Notes under the pieces: model-generated
What the model was told of the DNA's origin: nothing
What the model saw: only the letters and a program-made list of their open reading frames with translations
The model's database searches: none
Made by a program: the position numbers and the translations under genes
From: Gaertneriomyces semiglobifer
Lineage: Eukaryota; Chytridiomycota; Chytridiomycetes; Spizellomycetales; Spizellomycetaceae
Length of the DNA stretch: 64,000 nt
Assembly (NCBI GenBank): GCA_025558075.1
Contig: JAHLKF010000001.1
Location: 434,001-498,000, forward strand
Direction: 5' to 3'
Part shown: positions 10,940-23,200 of the stretch, piece after piece
Numbering within the stretch: position 1 is the first letter of the stretch
Layout: each line of letters opens with the position of its first letter

Positions 10940-13448
10940 TCAAATGATTTGATTCAGAGTCTTGGTCTGCACTAGCTCTAACAGCTTTTCAGCAACCTCA
11001 TCCAACTTTCTCATTTCTCCTTTGGTGGTCTTGCTGTCGAAGTCGTTCCGGTTTCGGCAGTTCACACTTCGTGCCTGCACTTCTTCCTCTCCTACCACAA
11101 AGATGAAGTTCCAGCGCGCGTTTCTGCCCATCGCCACCTTTTTGCCGAAGGTAAATTCGCTCAGATCAGCTTCGGCATTAATGCCCTTAGCATACAAGAA
11201 CTGTTGAACTTCCATGGCATAGTCGTTGTATTTGGGGGCAACCGGGATGACAAGCACTTGCCGTGGAGACAACCAGAAAGGCCAGTTACCACCAAAGTTC
11301 TCTGTCAAGATGGCGATGAACCGCTCCAAAGACCCCAAAATCGCCCGGTGGATCATCACGGGCCGTTCATACGTCATGTCCTTGGATCGGTATTGTAATT
11401 CAAATCTTTGCGGAAGCTGGAAATCCAACTGAATCGTAGCGCACTGATGTCTGCGACGAAGCGCGTCGGTCATAACAATGTCAATCTTCGGTCCATAGAA
11501 GGCTCCATCTCCAGGGTTCAGTTCCCATTTTTTTCCAAACTTGTTAAGTGCTTCCTCCAGAAGTTTCTCTGCTTTGTCCCACGTTTCTACATCACCAAGG
11601 AACTTTTCTGGGCGAGTAGACAGCTTCAAAGAGAATTCAAAGCCGAATATCCCGTAAATATGTTGAAGGAAATCAAGACAGCTGTCCATTTCGGCGCCAA
11701 GCTGATGAGGGGAGGTTCATTAGTTTCCATAAATACGCCCACGAGTTAGTGAGAATTCGACTTACTTGGTCAAGGCGGCAGAAAATGTGGGCATCATCTT
11801 GTTGAAAGCGGCGCACACGAGTAAGACCGGACAACGCCCCGGATGCCTCATTCCTGTGCAACACCCCAAAATCCGCCAGCCGAAGAGGCAATTCGCGGTG
11901 GGATCGTTCACGATGCTTGAACATCAAGCAATGGCCGGGGCAATTCATGGGTTTCAAGGCCCACTGTTCCTTTTCGACATCCAAAACAAACATATCTTCG
12001 GAATAATTAGCCCAGTGTCCGCTGGTTTCCCACAGTTTGGTGTTATACATGTTGGGGGTCATAACCTCATGGAAGCCGCGCTTCCGGTACTCTTCCTTTT
12101 GCATATCCATTAGCGTATTGTAGATCCTTGCTCCAGCAGGAAGGAAGAAGCAACTGCCAGGGCTCAGATCACTGAAGAAAAACAGTTCTTGTTGTTGTCC
12201 GATTTTGCGGTGGTCCCGTTTTGCGGCGTCTTCAAGGAACTGCAAGTGCTTCTTCATCTGCTTGTTATCCGGGAAGGAGATACCATAGACACGTTGAAGC
12301 GAATCATTGTTCGCGTCGCCAAGGAAGTATGAGGATGAGTTCTTAGTGACAGCGAACGCCTTAATCTTTCCGGTGTTGGGAATATGAGGACCAAGACACA
12401 GATCGATCAGAGGACCACATCGGTACACGGTGGTGGAGGTTCCATCCGGAACTTTGTCGCGGATGAAGTGCTGCTTGTACTTGTTATGTTTGAACATCTC
12501 CAAAAGGCTCTCTTTTGTCATTACTAAACGTTCGAAAGGCTGCTTTTCAGAGATGGCGCGCTTTGCTAGAGTTTCCAAAGCAGGATAATCAGACGCAATA
12601 ACCGCCTTCTCCATGCCCATTTCGTAGTAGAAGCCATCATCTAGCGGTGGACCCAAGCAAAGGTGGCACCCGTAGTGAAGCTCACATGCTTCACCCAGAA
12701 CGTGGGCAGAAGAATGCCAGAAGACCTTTCTCCCTTCATCATCTTCGAACGTCAACAATTCCAGTTTACAAGACTTTTCCAATGGCCGTGGAAGATCCCA
12801 CAACGCCCCATCCACTTTAGCGATCACAACTTTCTCTGATAAAGACTTGCTAATGCCTTTGGCCAGGTCTAGCGGGGAAGTCTCCCATGACTTTCCTTGG
12901 AGCACCTTTCCGTCTGGAAGGGTGACCTCAATGTCCTCTCGCGGCATGCCTGTAAGAATGGACCATCAGCTGATTGAACTCCCGAGTTCTTGGCCGCATT
13001 CGGTACGCACTTGCTACTTTCTCGTCATACTCTTTCTTCAATCTATTGAACATATCAATACGATATTGAATGTACTCTGGCTGTGGATCAAGCTGGACAG
13101 GTTCCTATATGTCAGTGCACCGCTTGGGATGTATAAACGAATTGTCATTATCACCTCTAAAGCCTCAGTGCTAGGCTTGACCTTTTTCGCCTTGGACTTC
13201 ACAGAAAGGTCCTTGACCTTCTGCGCGACGTCTTCTACATTGTTATCAGCCATTGTGGATCTTGTCTGCGATGCGAACGAACGAGACTGTCTTGTGGAAG
13301 GGGTTAAGTTGTTGGTGTGGTGGAGCAGCGACGATCTGAATTTTATTTCCCAGTTCCCAAGCAACAACACAGCGATTCTGTCAACTCGCGCCGATGATCT
13401 TGAAGGCAGAGGCAGAACTCGTAGTGCGGAGAGGCCTCTGCAAAACAT
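10940..13448 (-). CDS. THS1: Threonyl-tRNA synthetase, possibly dual-targeted
   Basis: Charges tRNA-Thr. Four exons: (13448 or 13253)-13155, 13104-13011, 12949-11766 and 11701-10940. From the internal ATG at 13253 ([13 protein letters not shown]) the enzyme has 712 residues, like cytosolic ThrRS. The TGS domain starts [14 protein letters not shown]. The editing domain has [11 protein letters not shown], the class II core has [20 protein letters not shown] and [10 protein letters not shown], motif 3 is [13 protein letters not shown], and the anticodon-binding domain ends the protein. An in-frame ATG at 13448 adds 65 residues rich in Arg and Ser and poor in acids ([20 protein letters not shown]...), like a mitochondrial presequence. 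The feature start covers this longer form. Enzyme identity is firm; the extension's use is inference. Confidence 0.95.
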
Positions 13449-14177
13449 GAGCTAGACGGGGTAGAGAGCAGCTTTGGCCGGGAGGTCAGTGGTGGACGGG
13501 TGCATCTGAAAGATGTGTCTGTCTGGAAATTATTCACGAAAAAAAGTTTACCCACAAACAAGATCTTTTGGGGAATTCAGAATCTATCTAGCAGTTAGAA
13601 TAGGAGCTAGAAACGGATGGGGAATGCACAAAATGTCAATTCCGGTTTGCTTCGAGTTATAACCTAGGCGTTGGGCACCCGTTCAACGGAACAGGTCAAG
13701 TTCGATCAGGAGTATCCTGGCCGGGAACGTCCCAGGCGATTCTTACTCCGAGTCCATCTACGGGTCCATCAATCTGGCAGCGCATGCTTCTGAAAGCAGC
13801 TCATATCTGCCGCTGCATGGATGCACCATGGCGAACTCTGCGATCTCTCCAAAAGCAATGAGGAGCTGGCAAAAGGCGACCCACTGTATATCTTAACACT
13901 GCTGCCCCTCAAGGGCCAAGGTAGGGAGCTCCTCCCATAGCGAATGAACCCATCCGACAATCCAGACAGCCAAATCGAGCCCAGCTCAACCATGTTCTTC
14001 CTTTGTCGCTGCCTTTTGCCAGGCGCTCCTTCACGCCGGCGTCGTGCGACGATTCATGACTGTGCCGCCAGTAAATTTCATGTAAATTTCACCTCGATTC
14101 CGCTTGGTTGTCAAGTTGAGACTTTTGATTTTGAGCATTGTGAACGAGCGATCAACTCCGGCAAGCAAAGGACAAGG
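13449..14177. other. Intergenic region between ThrRS and Pet123-like gene
   Basis: Divergent promoter space. The frame of the downstream mitoribosomal gene stays open back to 13944, but that part reads as low-quality sequence and is not taken as coding. No RNA gene or repeat seen. Confidence 0.4.
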
Positions 14178-15080
14178 ATGCAAGGAGTGGGGAGAGTATC
14201 AATGAAGGCGTGCAGGCTGGTGGCTGCCGCCGGGCGTGTGCGTTGTGCGAGATCGTACGCCAACGAAGCATCTACTCGCAAAGTGTCACCAACCACAAAG
14301 ATTGATGTATCAAAGGCTGCTTCCGCTCTCCCACAGAGCCCACACAAAGCATTTGCCAGCGAGCTTAGAAAGCGTCGGAAGCAGTACGCTTTGGAATCAC
14401 AAAAAGTGGCGGAAAAGCAAAGAGAAAAGGAAGCCCGCCGAAAGATGGAGGAGGAGGAGCGTAGGCGTGAGTTGGATGTGAAGATCAAAGAATTCAAAAA
14501 GGAACGTGCTGCTTCATTGGGTGATGGTCTCACCGGATCTGCAAGCGAATCGGCACATCCTGCTTCCAAGGCTCTGGGCGCTGCGTCGCAGGAACAAGAG
14601 GATCCGTTCATCACAAGTCGCCGCAACATGTGGAGGCAGATGACGTTAGAACGTCGTCAGAAGCGCTACAACAACCATCTCCAAGCGCTCTCGTCACAAT
14701 CTGAACACCGCCTTACATCTCTGCTGCACCTATACCACTCTGCTTCTAGCTTTGTTACCTATGAAAATCTCGATGCAAAACTTGACCAGCTCCAACAGTT
14801 CATGGCTTCGTCCGATGATCATGACTTGGATACTGCGAAGAAACAGCTAATAATACAAAGGACGGCAGCCCTTCAGGAAGCGATCACTGGAAGCATTCTT
14901 GTTCAGAACTCAATGGGCTACATGGCACACCCCGGCTTGGATGATATTAAACAGTTTAAGTACAATCAGAAGAATACCGAAAACACCGAAGCAGAGGTGG
15001 CGTATGACACGGAACGGGCGAGACTATTGGCAGAGAAAAGGGATGCATTACGAAACGCACAAGACAAGCTGGAAGTCTAG
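14178..15080 (+). CDS. Mitochondrial small-subunit ribosomal protein, Pet123/mS26-like
   Basis: Single exon, about 300 residues from the ATG at 14178 (a second ATG at 14202 is also possible). The start MKACRLVAAAGRVRCARSYA looks like a mitochondrial presequence. A long basic/acidic coiled coil follows (RKRRKQYALESQKVAEKQRE, RRKMEEEERRRELDVKIKEF). The C-terminal half carries the order RYNNHLQAL...LTSLLHLYHSASSFVTYENL and KQLIIQRTAALQEAITGSIL, which aligns by eye with yeast Pet123 (LLNLYHVANEFIVTES; TTLQTQINNAIMGSL). Convergent with the carrier gene. The assignment rests on memory of Pet123, so moderate confidence. Confidence 0.7.
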   Translation: MQGVGRVSMKACRLVAAAGRVRCARSYANEASTRKVSPTTKIDVSKAASALPQSPHKAFASELRKRRKQYALESQKVAEKQREKEARRKMEEEERRRELDVKIKEFKKERAASLGDGLTGSASESAHPASKALGAASQEQEDPFITSRRNMWRQMTLERRQKRYNNHLQALSSQSEHRLTSLLHLYHSASSFVTYENLDAKLDQLQQFMASSDDHDLDTAKKQLIIQRTAALQEAITGSILVQNSMGYMAHPGLDDIKQFKYNQKNTENTEAEVAYDTERARLLAEKRDALRNAQDKLEV

Positions 15081-15166
15081 AGTTTTAGGTGTTACATTCA
15101 TGTAGATGGTCTGACGCAGAATGAAGTGATCGTAACAGTATTTCCTTTACGGAAAGTCCTCCGTGT

Positions 15167-16521
15167 TCAGTCAATTCCCAATCTCACTTTCATCCACTCG
15201 TATACAAAAAAGCTGACTGCGCTCATCGGCATCACTTTCATATACCCAATGCTCAGTCCGACAAAGAGCCCTGATAACCCCTTTCGTTTCCAGATCGTCA
15301 TCGCCGTCTGCCAAGTTGTCCGTCTAAGTGTATTTCCTTCTTTCACTACTCCAGCGACTTGCATATTGCGTCGAATCACTTCCAAAGGGTACGCGGTTGT
15401 TTGCGCAATCGCTCCAGACAGCGCGCCGCAAGTCAGGTATGCCCACCACGTCAGTTCATGGCCATTTTTCTGTAACGTATACTTTCCGAGCGTCGTTTTT
15501 GCAAGCGTTTTTAGGCGCTCATACACCAAGAAACTCACCCTGTGTTGAACAGTGAGTCAAAGTGGAATCGTCCTGTTGACCAAAAACCCATAAAACTCAC
15601 CCAGCGTACGGAATAATTCCATAAAGAGTAGGCATGAATCCCCGATAAAAGTTTGTTACGCCCATTAGTGGTCGCAAGGACGGCGGTGGGTTTTTCCACC
15701 ATGGGTTCTGTTCGTTGTATACCATGCGCACGACGGACCTGAGCTTCACGGGCTCGAGACTGGTTGATCCACGTACTTCGAACGCCAGCCGCACTCGAAG
15801 TAAGTCCAGAGGGTATGAGAAAAACACAGATGTACAACCTTTAAGAGATGGTTTGAGGAGTCGTTCTGGCTTCAAATATCAGAGGAGTCCGACACGTACC
15901 AGCGACTGATCCGTTGATGAAGTTACGAAAGGCAGTTTGGGACTCTTTCGTTGGTGTTATTCGATGTTTGATTTGTTCGTAGACCATGAACTTGATGGCG
16001 GCATAAGGAAAAATTCTGAGTAATGTAGCAGAGTGGCCTTGGAACAATCCGCGGACGCCGTATGCTCGATGGATATCCCCTGCTGCTCGGAAAACCCCAA
16101 AAAATGTGCCTGAAAAAGTACCATTATTAGCATAAGTGCTTGCACATATTCCTCAAAGTAGATCGCTCGCACCAGAATATTTCTCAAAATGGGGATTATT
16201 TGTTTGAAACAATATCTTTACTCGGTCCAGGGGCGCCACGGCTGTTTTCGCCGCGCACCCAGCCACACCACCAGCAAATAAACTTCGCCATATGTATTCA
16301 AAGCTTTGTTTATCTCTGTATCGCTTTCTCCCTAGATGGGTGGGAGTTTGCGTGGCTGCAGCAGTTCCAAGCGCGGTCGCAATGGTGGTGCCTGTAGCGG
16401 GTGATGACGCTGGTCCGGGCGTTAATGGGGAGTTCGTGGATGGAAGTGTGCTCGAAGAGCCTTGAACTTCGGGTATTGTAAACGTTGGACAAACGTCGGT
16501 TGACGGTTGAGTGGTGCGCAT
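15167..16521 (-). CDS. LEU5: Mitochondrial carrier, Leu5/SLC25A42-type (CoA transport)
   Basis: A SLC25-family inner-membrane carrier. Four exons (16521-16173, 16109-15900, 15838-15601, 15539-15167) give 389 residues, with a ~75-residue Ser/Thr/Pro-rich N-terminal extension. All three signature repeats are present: [27 protein letters not shown] and [15 protein letters not shown], each followed by the [25 protein letters not shown] second half. The first repeat block [21 protein letters not shown] is typical of yeast Leu5 and animal SLC25A16/A42, which move coenzyme A or its precursor into mitochondria. Substrate is inferred from the subfamily. Junction phases (1, 1, 2) all agree. Confidence 0.88.
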
Positions 16522-17389
16522 TTTACCAGACACTGCAGTTACCCCAAAATTGTCATCCAGACCCAGAAGTTTGATGGATCAAGGAGCAGGGGATGCAAGC
16601 AAAGGGCAACTACTAGCTCGCTATGGCCCCCTTCTTCCTGATCCGCCTCGAGAGTGCAATGTACTGCAGATCCAAAATGCCCGTATCGCAACGGGATGCA
16701 ACGGGGACCTTTGTCGTGTGAGAAAGGCAGTCATGAAATTTACTGCATTTTATTTTAATTAACCGTGAATTATTTCGGTCAGTTACACCGGCAACTGCAC
16801 AAGAGGCCCCCACAATCATCATAGCCGTCTACACCGGTCGGATGCCATATTCAACAGCTCAAGTTCGTCGGATGCAACGAGAGTGTTTCCATCAGTCTTG
16901 TGAGCATAAATGAACAGTACTAGACTGCCAAGATTTCCAGCGTAGGCTAAGCTAGTTGGCGAAGATGCAGGGTCGCTCAGGACCTGCTACAGGCAGGCCC
17001 CTAGTGGGAAGTAGTTGAACAGTTACCTCTTACTTTACTTGGCTCCCCAAATTGCTACTGAATTCGTCTATATGCCCCAAACCAAACTTACCACTTCTAC
17101 ATCCATTGCTTGGCCTGCACACCATATGTAAGCAGTTACCAACAGGTGTTGGCGGAACAAACCTATTTCGTGCGTCCGCCTAATGGCAATGAATCTAACA
17201 GAAACAGCTCAACAACCTCAGTGAGTTATAGCCCAGAGTTCTATGTGGTTTTTGTGTTGTTATTCGTGAGCGGTTTTGACTTTTGAGGAATTAAGACCAG
17301 GGATAGTTGTGGCGCATTGATGAGCGGCGCCACATTTTGGACATCTGTTAAAGCTTCGAATTCTTGGTCTCTCAGGAAACACTACAAAA
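16522..17389. other. Divergent promoter region, carrier and TFIIE-alpha
   Basis: No reading frame of note on either strand, no repeat and no RNA gene recognised. It separates two divergently transcribed genes and is one of the longest non-coding stretches in the window. Confidence 0.5.
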
Positions 17390-17418
17390 ATGACTTCCAA
17401 AGTCGCACCAGCTAGTCA

Positions 17419-17449
<31 letters not shown>

Positions 17450-18682
17450 CCGCCAACTGCTAAAGAGTCGAGTGCTGCCAAGCACCTTCTTGTCAAGCTT
17501 GTCGCTCTGGTTGCTAGAGCTTATTATGAGCCGAAGCATGTCATCGTCTTCGATCTGCTCTCCTCCTTTAACTCGTGAGTACATGCGAGTTTCATTAAAC
17601 CAACAACCAGGAAGGCGGTGATTCATGAAATGGCTTATTGTAGCTGCAAGGACGACTTCCTGGCTCGATGTCTTCGAATCCAGACTAAGGAACTTCACAA
17701 AATATGTGGAACATTGAAATTACAAGGACTGATCAAAGTAGAAACTCGTCCAGAACCAGTAGGCCCTCCTATCGAGGGCAAGCCTCAGAGAAAGGTCAAC
17801 AAGAGTTACTACTATATTGACTACAAGCAGTTTGTCGATGTTGTCAAGTGGAAAATTTATAAAATTGGAAAGATGATAGAGAAAGAGGTTCAGATGGTGA
17901 GCAGGACACAACCGCCGATGCGCACACAAAAGAGTATGCTTATCATAGGACTGAATGGTAGCAAATGGCGAACATGCCATACATCTGTCCAACCTGCCAG
18001 AAGTCGTATTCCGCCCTCGATTTTCTTTCACTGGCAAAGTCTCCCTCCATGCTACCCTTGTGCGAGATCTGTTCAACGCCACTCGTGGAGGGCCGTTCTC
18101 GAGATTCTACTTCCCAAATGAGTGAGAAGTATACCAAGTTTATGACTGAAAGCCTTCCGCTCGTCAACATATTAAAGGAGGTGGACAAGTACAAGATTCC
18201 GGAATGGGTCAGTGATGCTGGTCAAAATCTGGAGAGTACGAATATCAAGGGAGAAGGAGAGCTCAAGTATAGTACCGAAAAGGGTGCGGAGCGGATGAAC
18301 ATCATCGTGGAGGTTGAAGGGGCCAATGGAGAGGACGAAGATGAAGAGTTTGAGGACGTCGGCGCCACCGATCGTGAGTACTGGTTGGGTATATCTTTGA
18401 TACGACCCGAAAGCTAACCTTCTCTATGTAGCGATGGCGCAATACTACGCGAATTTGCAGGCACAACTCGGGGCGACACAACCTGATGATTCTTCTTTAT
18501 CTACAGGCGAAGGCGACGGCTCACCTACAAGCGACGCTCCTCATAAACGAAAGCGTGGAGACTCTGACTTGTCTGACTCCAAGCGCCCGAAGGTTGAAGA
18601 ACCGGCTGTTACGCTTGGGGATCCTGTTGTCCAAGTATTGGATGATGATGAGTTTGACGACGAGGAATTTGAGGAGATATGA
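17390..18682 (+). CDS. TFA1: Transcription initiation factor TFIIE, alpha subunit
   Basis: TFIIE-alpha recruits and regulates TFIIH at RNA polymerase II promoters. Four exons (17390-17574, 17644-17896, 17962-18373, 18432-18682) give 366 residues. Order: an N-terminal glutamine run, a winged-helix TFE domain (LARCLRIQTKELHKICGTL, YYYIDYKQFVDVVKWK), a zinc ribbon with CPTC and CEIC pairs, then PMAQYYANLQAQLG and an acidic C-terminal tail (DDDEFDDEEFEEI). Length is shorter than the yeast protein (about 480) because the acidic middle is short. Splice frames agree throughout, with the zinc-ribbon exon starting QMANMPYICPTC. Confidence 0.93.
17417..17443 (+). repeat. CAG trinucleotide run in TFIIE-alpha exon 1
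   Basis: One CAA followed by eight CAG codons, encoding nine glutamines at about residue 10 of TFIIE-alpha. A short, nearly pure CAG microsatellite, likely to vary in length between strains. Confidence 0.9.
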
Positions 18683-18894
18683 GTCTTTGTCGCCCCGCGC
18701 AGGGCTCCTTTTAGTTAGAATGCTTATATATACGGTGCGACTTTGCTAGTTACATCTCTAAAGAAGAGGTAGACTATTTTCGGGGACGTATCCCCCGCAG
18801 ATGTGTACGATGGATCATGTACTGTGTATCGAAGGTGTTGGATAGCAATGCCTTGAATGTGGATGGCCACTATTTTGAAATACTAAGTACGAAA

Positions 18895-19970
18895 TTATCC
18901 CATATGAAATGGTCCATTCTGTGCGTCTGCGTCCGCCCCACTCCAGAGTAACTTCTCCGACCGGTGGCCTGCCATCGTCGCCCCATCCGAATCCATTTCA
19001 AGAGGCATATACCCCTGAGTACCAGTGAGCGGGTACTCAAAACCTTCGATTGGCCGATTTGAAATGACATCATCCGCATCGGCAATGTCATTACGCTGAG
19101 ATATCTGGTCCATGATTTCATCCACTGGTGCGTCCGTTTCTGTAAAGGAACGCCCTAGCGTTAGGACTTCATTGATGGATTTGCGTCGTGCTTGTCGTAT
19201 TTCCTCTTGAAGCTCAGGGGAAGCCATATCCTGTGTACGCGCAATGTTTATCTTGCTGCTGCTGCTAAACATGGCCATTCTCGAACTATACCTCTGGTGA
19301 CATATTGGCAAATTCCGTAGGGCTGATTTCGTTGCCAAGCACCCTCTCTCTCAATAAAGGATTCCGCTTATCTTTTAGGTTGAAAATGGCCGACCGAACA
19401 GCTTCTTTGTAGTCGTTTTCCGAACCTTGACATCGCGCGTATAATGCTGGTAAAAAATCATCGAGTCAGCTGGCAATCAATGCAACGTGAGAGCGGACAG
19501 ATTCACTTGCCTTCTTCTATCTGTGGGGCTTTCTGTGTGGCGGCCGATGCGGTTTCTGTATGCAGCCGTTTTAATGGAATTGTTCACATTGGATGTCTGC
19601 CGTGGCTTCCCATCAACAAATCACGTACCTTGCTCTTGGCCTTGGAGGGCTTTTGATATTGCATTCCGAAATCGATCTCTCATGGGAACACCGCTACTGG
19701 AAATAGAATTGTTTGCAGACATGTCGAACCACTTGAACAATGCCGGAGAAAGCTTGTGCCGGTAGCGGAGCTGAATTGACTCTTTAAAGACTTTGAAAAA
19801 GAGATGCCAGCCAGTTCAGATGTGGCTTGCTCAAAGATATATCCATGGAGGAGTTCTTCAGGACAGGGGTGTTCATGTTGAACTTTCGACGTGAGCCATG
19901 ACTGGACCTTGACGTGTTCGAGGCTGCGGAGCTGCTTATGTAAGTCGTGTGTTATCCATATTCGGACGTG
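18895..19970 (-). CDS. TFIIS central-domain protein (5' end unresolved, apparent frameshift)
   Basis: Reliable exons: (up to ~19795)-19629, 19555-19511, 19446-19292, 19230-18895. Together they give a TFIIS-type central domain: VPMRDRFRNAISKAL, APQIEEALYARC, KEAVRSAIFNLKDKRNPLLRERVL, NMSPEDMASPELQEEIRQARR. In TFIIS and in Bye1/PHF3-type proteins this domain binds RNA polymerase II. There is no C-terminal zinc ribbon, so it is not a cleavage-active TFIIS; the end (SEKLLWSGADADAQNGPFHMG) is short. The 45-nt exon is joined to the next by a GC-AG intron. Upstream, an open frame from 19970 (RIWITHDLHKQLRSLEHVKV) is out of frame by one base at a run of five T at 19800-19796. The start codon was not found. 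Confidence 0.6.
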
Positions 19971-20292
19971 CTATATCGATAATACCTTTTAATCGCGTTC
20001 GGCTCTGTCCAAAACGTCCATCAAGGGAGGCAATTCTCCTCTCGGCAGGGCGTGACAGAGACTGCGAGGGATCCTATTCCTCAGAACGAGAAGAGATATT
20101 GGGCAAGCGGAGGTGGGCCAACAAGATTGGTATATGGACTTCCTCAGCTCAAGTGCTTAGCGCGTGCGCCGGCTGCTCTGTGGAGTTGAGTTGGTGATTC
20201 AAAAACCGGGAGGGTAAGTCGTAAATATCGGTTTTTGAAATGCAAAGGCGAGTAGACACTCTCTAAACAGCTTAACAGATTCCACTATAGCA
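19971..20292. other. Divergent region before dynein, may hold the missing first exon(s)
   Basis: Lies between the unresolved 5' part of the TFIIS-domain gene and the dynein start. Short open minus-strand pieces bounded by splice-like signals occur (for example after gaggaatag near 20070), but none joins in frame with confidence. Confidence 0.3.
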
Positions 20293-23200
20293 ATGGAAGA
20301 ACCAAAAGAGGACGGCGCTCAGACACCACCGGATACCCAAGTTGCGGATCCGCGTCAGTTGCTCAAGCATTTGGAAAGCCTGATCTCAGTAGTACTTGAC
20401 GCGGACGCGGCCGATACGACTATCCAGTTGTCATCAAACGAAGGAGCGGTAGAGAAAGCTACGAAGTTCTGCGGTGACCCGCAAATCCAGGTTTTATATG
20501 TGGTAAAAGAACGGGAGGATACGACAGATAAGGACGAAGATGGTGCGTATCTTTGAACTCTTGGGCAAAGGGAGACTCACAAATTAATGTATTCCTTCGT
20601 AGGGGAGTCTTTATGTACTATTACCGTCCAGTTGGAGATGACGTTCAGTTCTCGTTTAGTTGCTTCGCTAGCTGTGATTAAACGATATCCAACGGTAGAA
20701 GCCACAAAGGCATTGCAACAACAACTACAAGTCATCAATCTTCCGGGGCCTGGCGATGGAGCAAACCCGTATGAGGCACTGCACTCTTACATCCATAATG
20801 CAGTGTCACCCTTCTTTGAGGCATTTGCTGCTGCGAAGGCGTCCGCCGCAGCCTCTGATCGCATGGGCCGTGAGGATAAGGACTTCAAAACCGGCGTACC
20901 TGTTGCAAAAAAGAAGATAGCAGAACTTGAGTTGTCTCTATTACAGTTGCAGCAGAATGTGGACATTCCCGAGGTGATTCTACAATTCAACCCACTGGTG
21001 CTCAGAGCTGTCGAAACATGCAGAGCGCATAACAGGCGTATTACAGTGGATGCAATCGGTGACATCGCAAATGATTCCGCTTTCCTGAATAAGCTCCAGT
21101 CGGACATGAACGGCTGGAAAAAGGAAATTCAACGAGTTACGAAGCTGTCACGAGATCCGAGTACAGGGACCGCTCTCCAAGAAATTAACTTTTGGACCAA
21201 TTTAGAAAAGGAGTTGGACGCGATCGAAAAGAAGCTAAAGAGTGAGGAAGTGGTTCTCACCTTGGATATTTTGAAGCACGCCAAGCGCTTCCATGCTACT
21301 GTAAGCTTCCTAGCTGATACAGGATTGAAAGATGCCATGGAGAAAGCTCAGAAGTACAATATCCTGATGAATCAGTTTCCGCTCAATGACTTGCTTTCTG
21401 CCACCGATCTGGCGGGCATCAATAGCGCTCTAAGTGCCATTTTCGGGCACTTAACGAAAAAGCTCAAGCTTTCGCCATACCCCATCCGCCGTGCATTACC
21501 ATTTGTGGAGAGCATATCACGCGACGTAAACGAGCAACTTGTCCGGATTTTGGGTCGCCGACGACTGATGTACATGAACTACGACGAGTTCGAAAAGGCG
21601 ATGAGTGGCTGCGAGGACGTATTTCGTACGTGGGATGACCAAGTCAAAGAGTTTACCAATGTTGCAAGAGATGTCACCCGCAAGCGCTCGGAGCCGTTTC
21701 TGCCCATCAAAATCAATCCTGTGCATAAAGACCTGCAGGATTGGATCAAATTTCTCAGAAATTTCCGCCGTCAACATGAGCAATTGTATGAAACCATCGT
21801 GAAGGTCATGCGTGCCGAAAAAGTGGGGCACATAGGAGGCACTTCTTCTGGTTCGAGGACAGTAAGCTTGTCGGACACCAACGCGCTTGAAGACATCCGT
21901 CAGGCGTACGATGCTGTGAAAAATGTCGACGTTCTCGATGTCAGCCCGGAGGGACGGGAATCTTGGGTTGCCGGAGAGAGTCTTTACAACGAAAAAGTAT
22001 CACATGTTGAGAATCAAATTATCGCACGGCTCCGTGACCGTCTAGGGACTGCGAAGAATGCAAACGAAATGTTCCGTGTATTTTCCAAGTTCAACGCACT
22101 TTTCGTACGGCCAAAAATCCGCGGTGCCATTCAAGAGTATCAGGCACAATTAATCGAGAGCGTGAAAGAAGACATCCGCCGCTTGCAGGACAAGTTCCGA
22201 ATCCAATACCGAAATTCAGAGGCGTTCATCTTCAGTAGCGCTCGTGACGTACCGCCGGTTGCAGGTGCTATTACATGGGCACGCCAGATTGAACACCAGC
22301 TCGGATTGTACATGAAACGAGTAGAGGATGTTTTAGGGACGGATTGGGGTTTGCACGCTGAAGGCCAGAAACTTCAGATTGAAAGCAGCTCCTTTAAAAA
22401 GAAATTAGAAACACGTCCCATGTTTGACGCTTGGGTTGCCGACATAATGAAGAAGGATTTAGCCGTTAGCGGCCGGATCTTTGACATCAATCGACGGCGG
22501 GCAAGAGGCAATATTCTGCAGCTGAGCATTAATTTCGACGGCCAGACTATTACCCTCTTCAAGGAGGTGCGTAACTTGGTGACCCTGAACTTCCCGGTTC
22601 CTCACAGTATCTCGAGCGTCGCCAAAGATGCCAAAAGGGTATATCCATTTGCCGTATCACTTACCGAAACGGTGAGAACGTACACAAACGCCCTCGCCAA
22701 GCTCGACGAACAGCCTGATGTAGGCCCTTTAGTGGCTGGTTATCATCGCGATGTGCAAAAGCAGGTCTCTAGAGGCATACAGCTTCGATGGGACTATTTT
22801 GCGAACAACGCTTTGGACGTACGTAGCGACAATCGGCATGTTGTTTTTGTTCGGGATTTCGCGACGGTGGTCAGTAACTTTCAAGACAAAGTCAACTCTG
22901 CTATCGCCGTGAGCAGCGACATTACGAATAACATAGGGGAGCTTAGCTCATGTGCTTTCGACCGAGATGTTTTCGACGGTATCTTAAAGAAGATTCAGAG
23001 TGCGATTGATCGCTTGAATCTGGAAGGATATGCGAATCTCAACACGTGGACCACCAGCGTCCATGCTCGCATAGAGGCGACATTCATACTGCGGCTGGAA
23101 GGGGCGATAAAATCATGGACCACCGAGTTTTTGCACGAACCAGACGAAGGCGGACATGTCGATAATAAACGCCGTAGGCTGCTTAAAAGCGGTATGGGCT

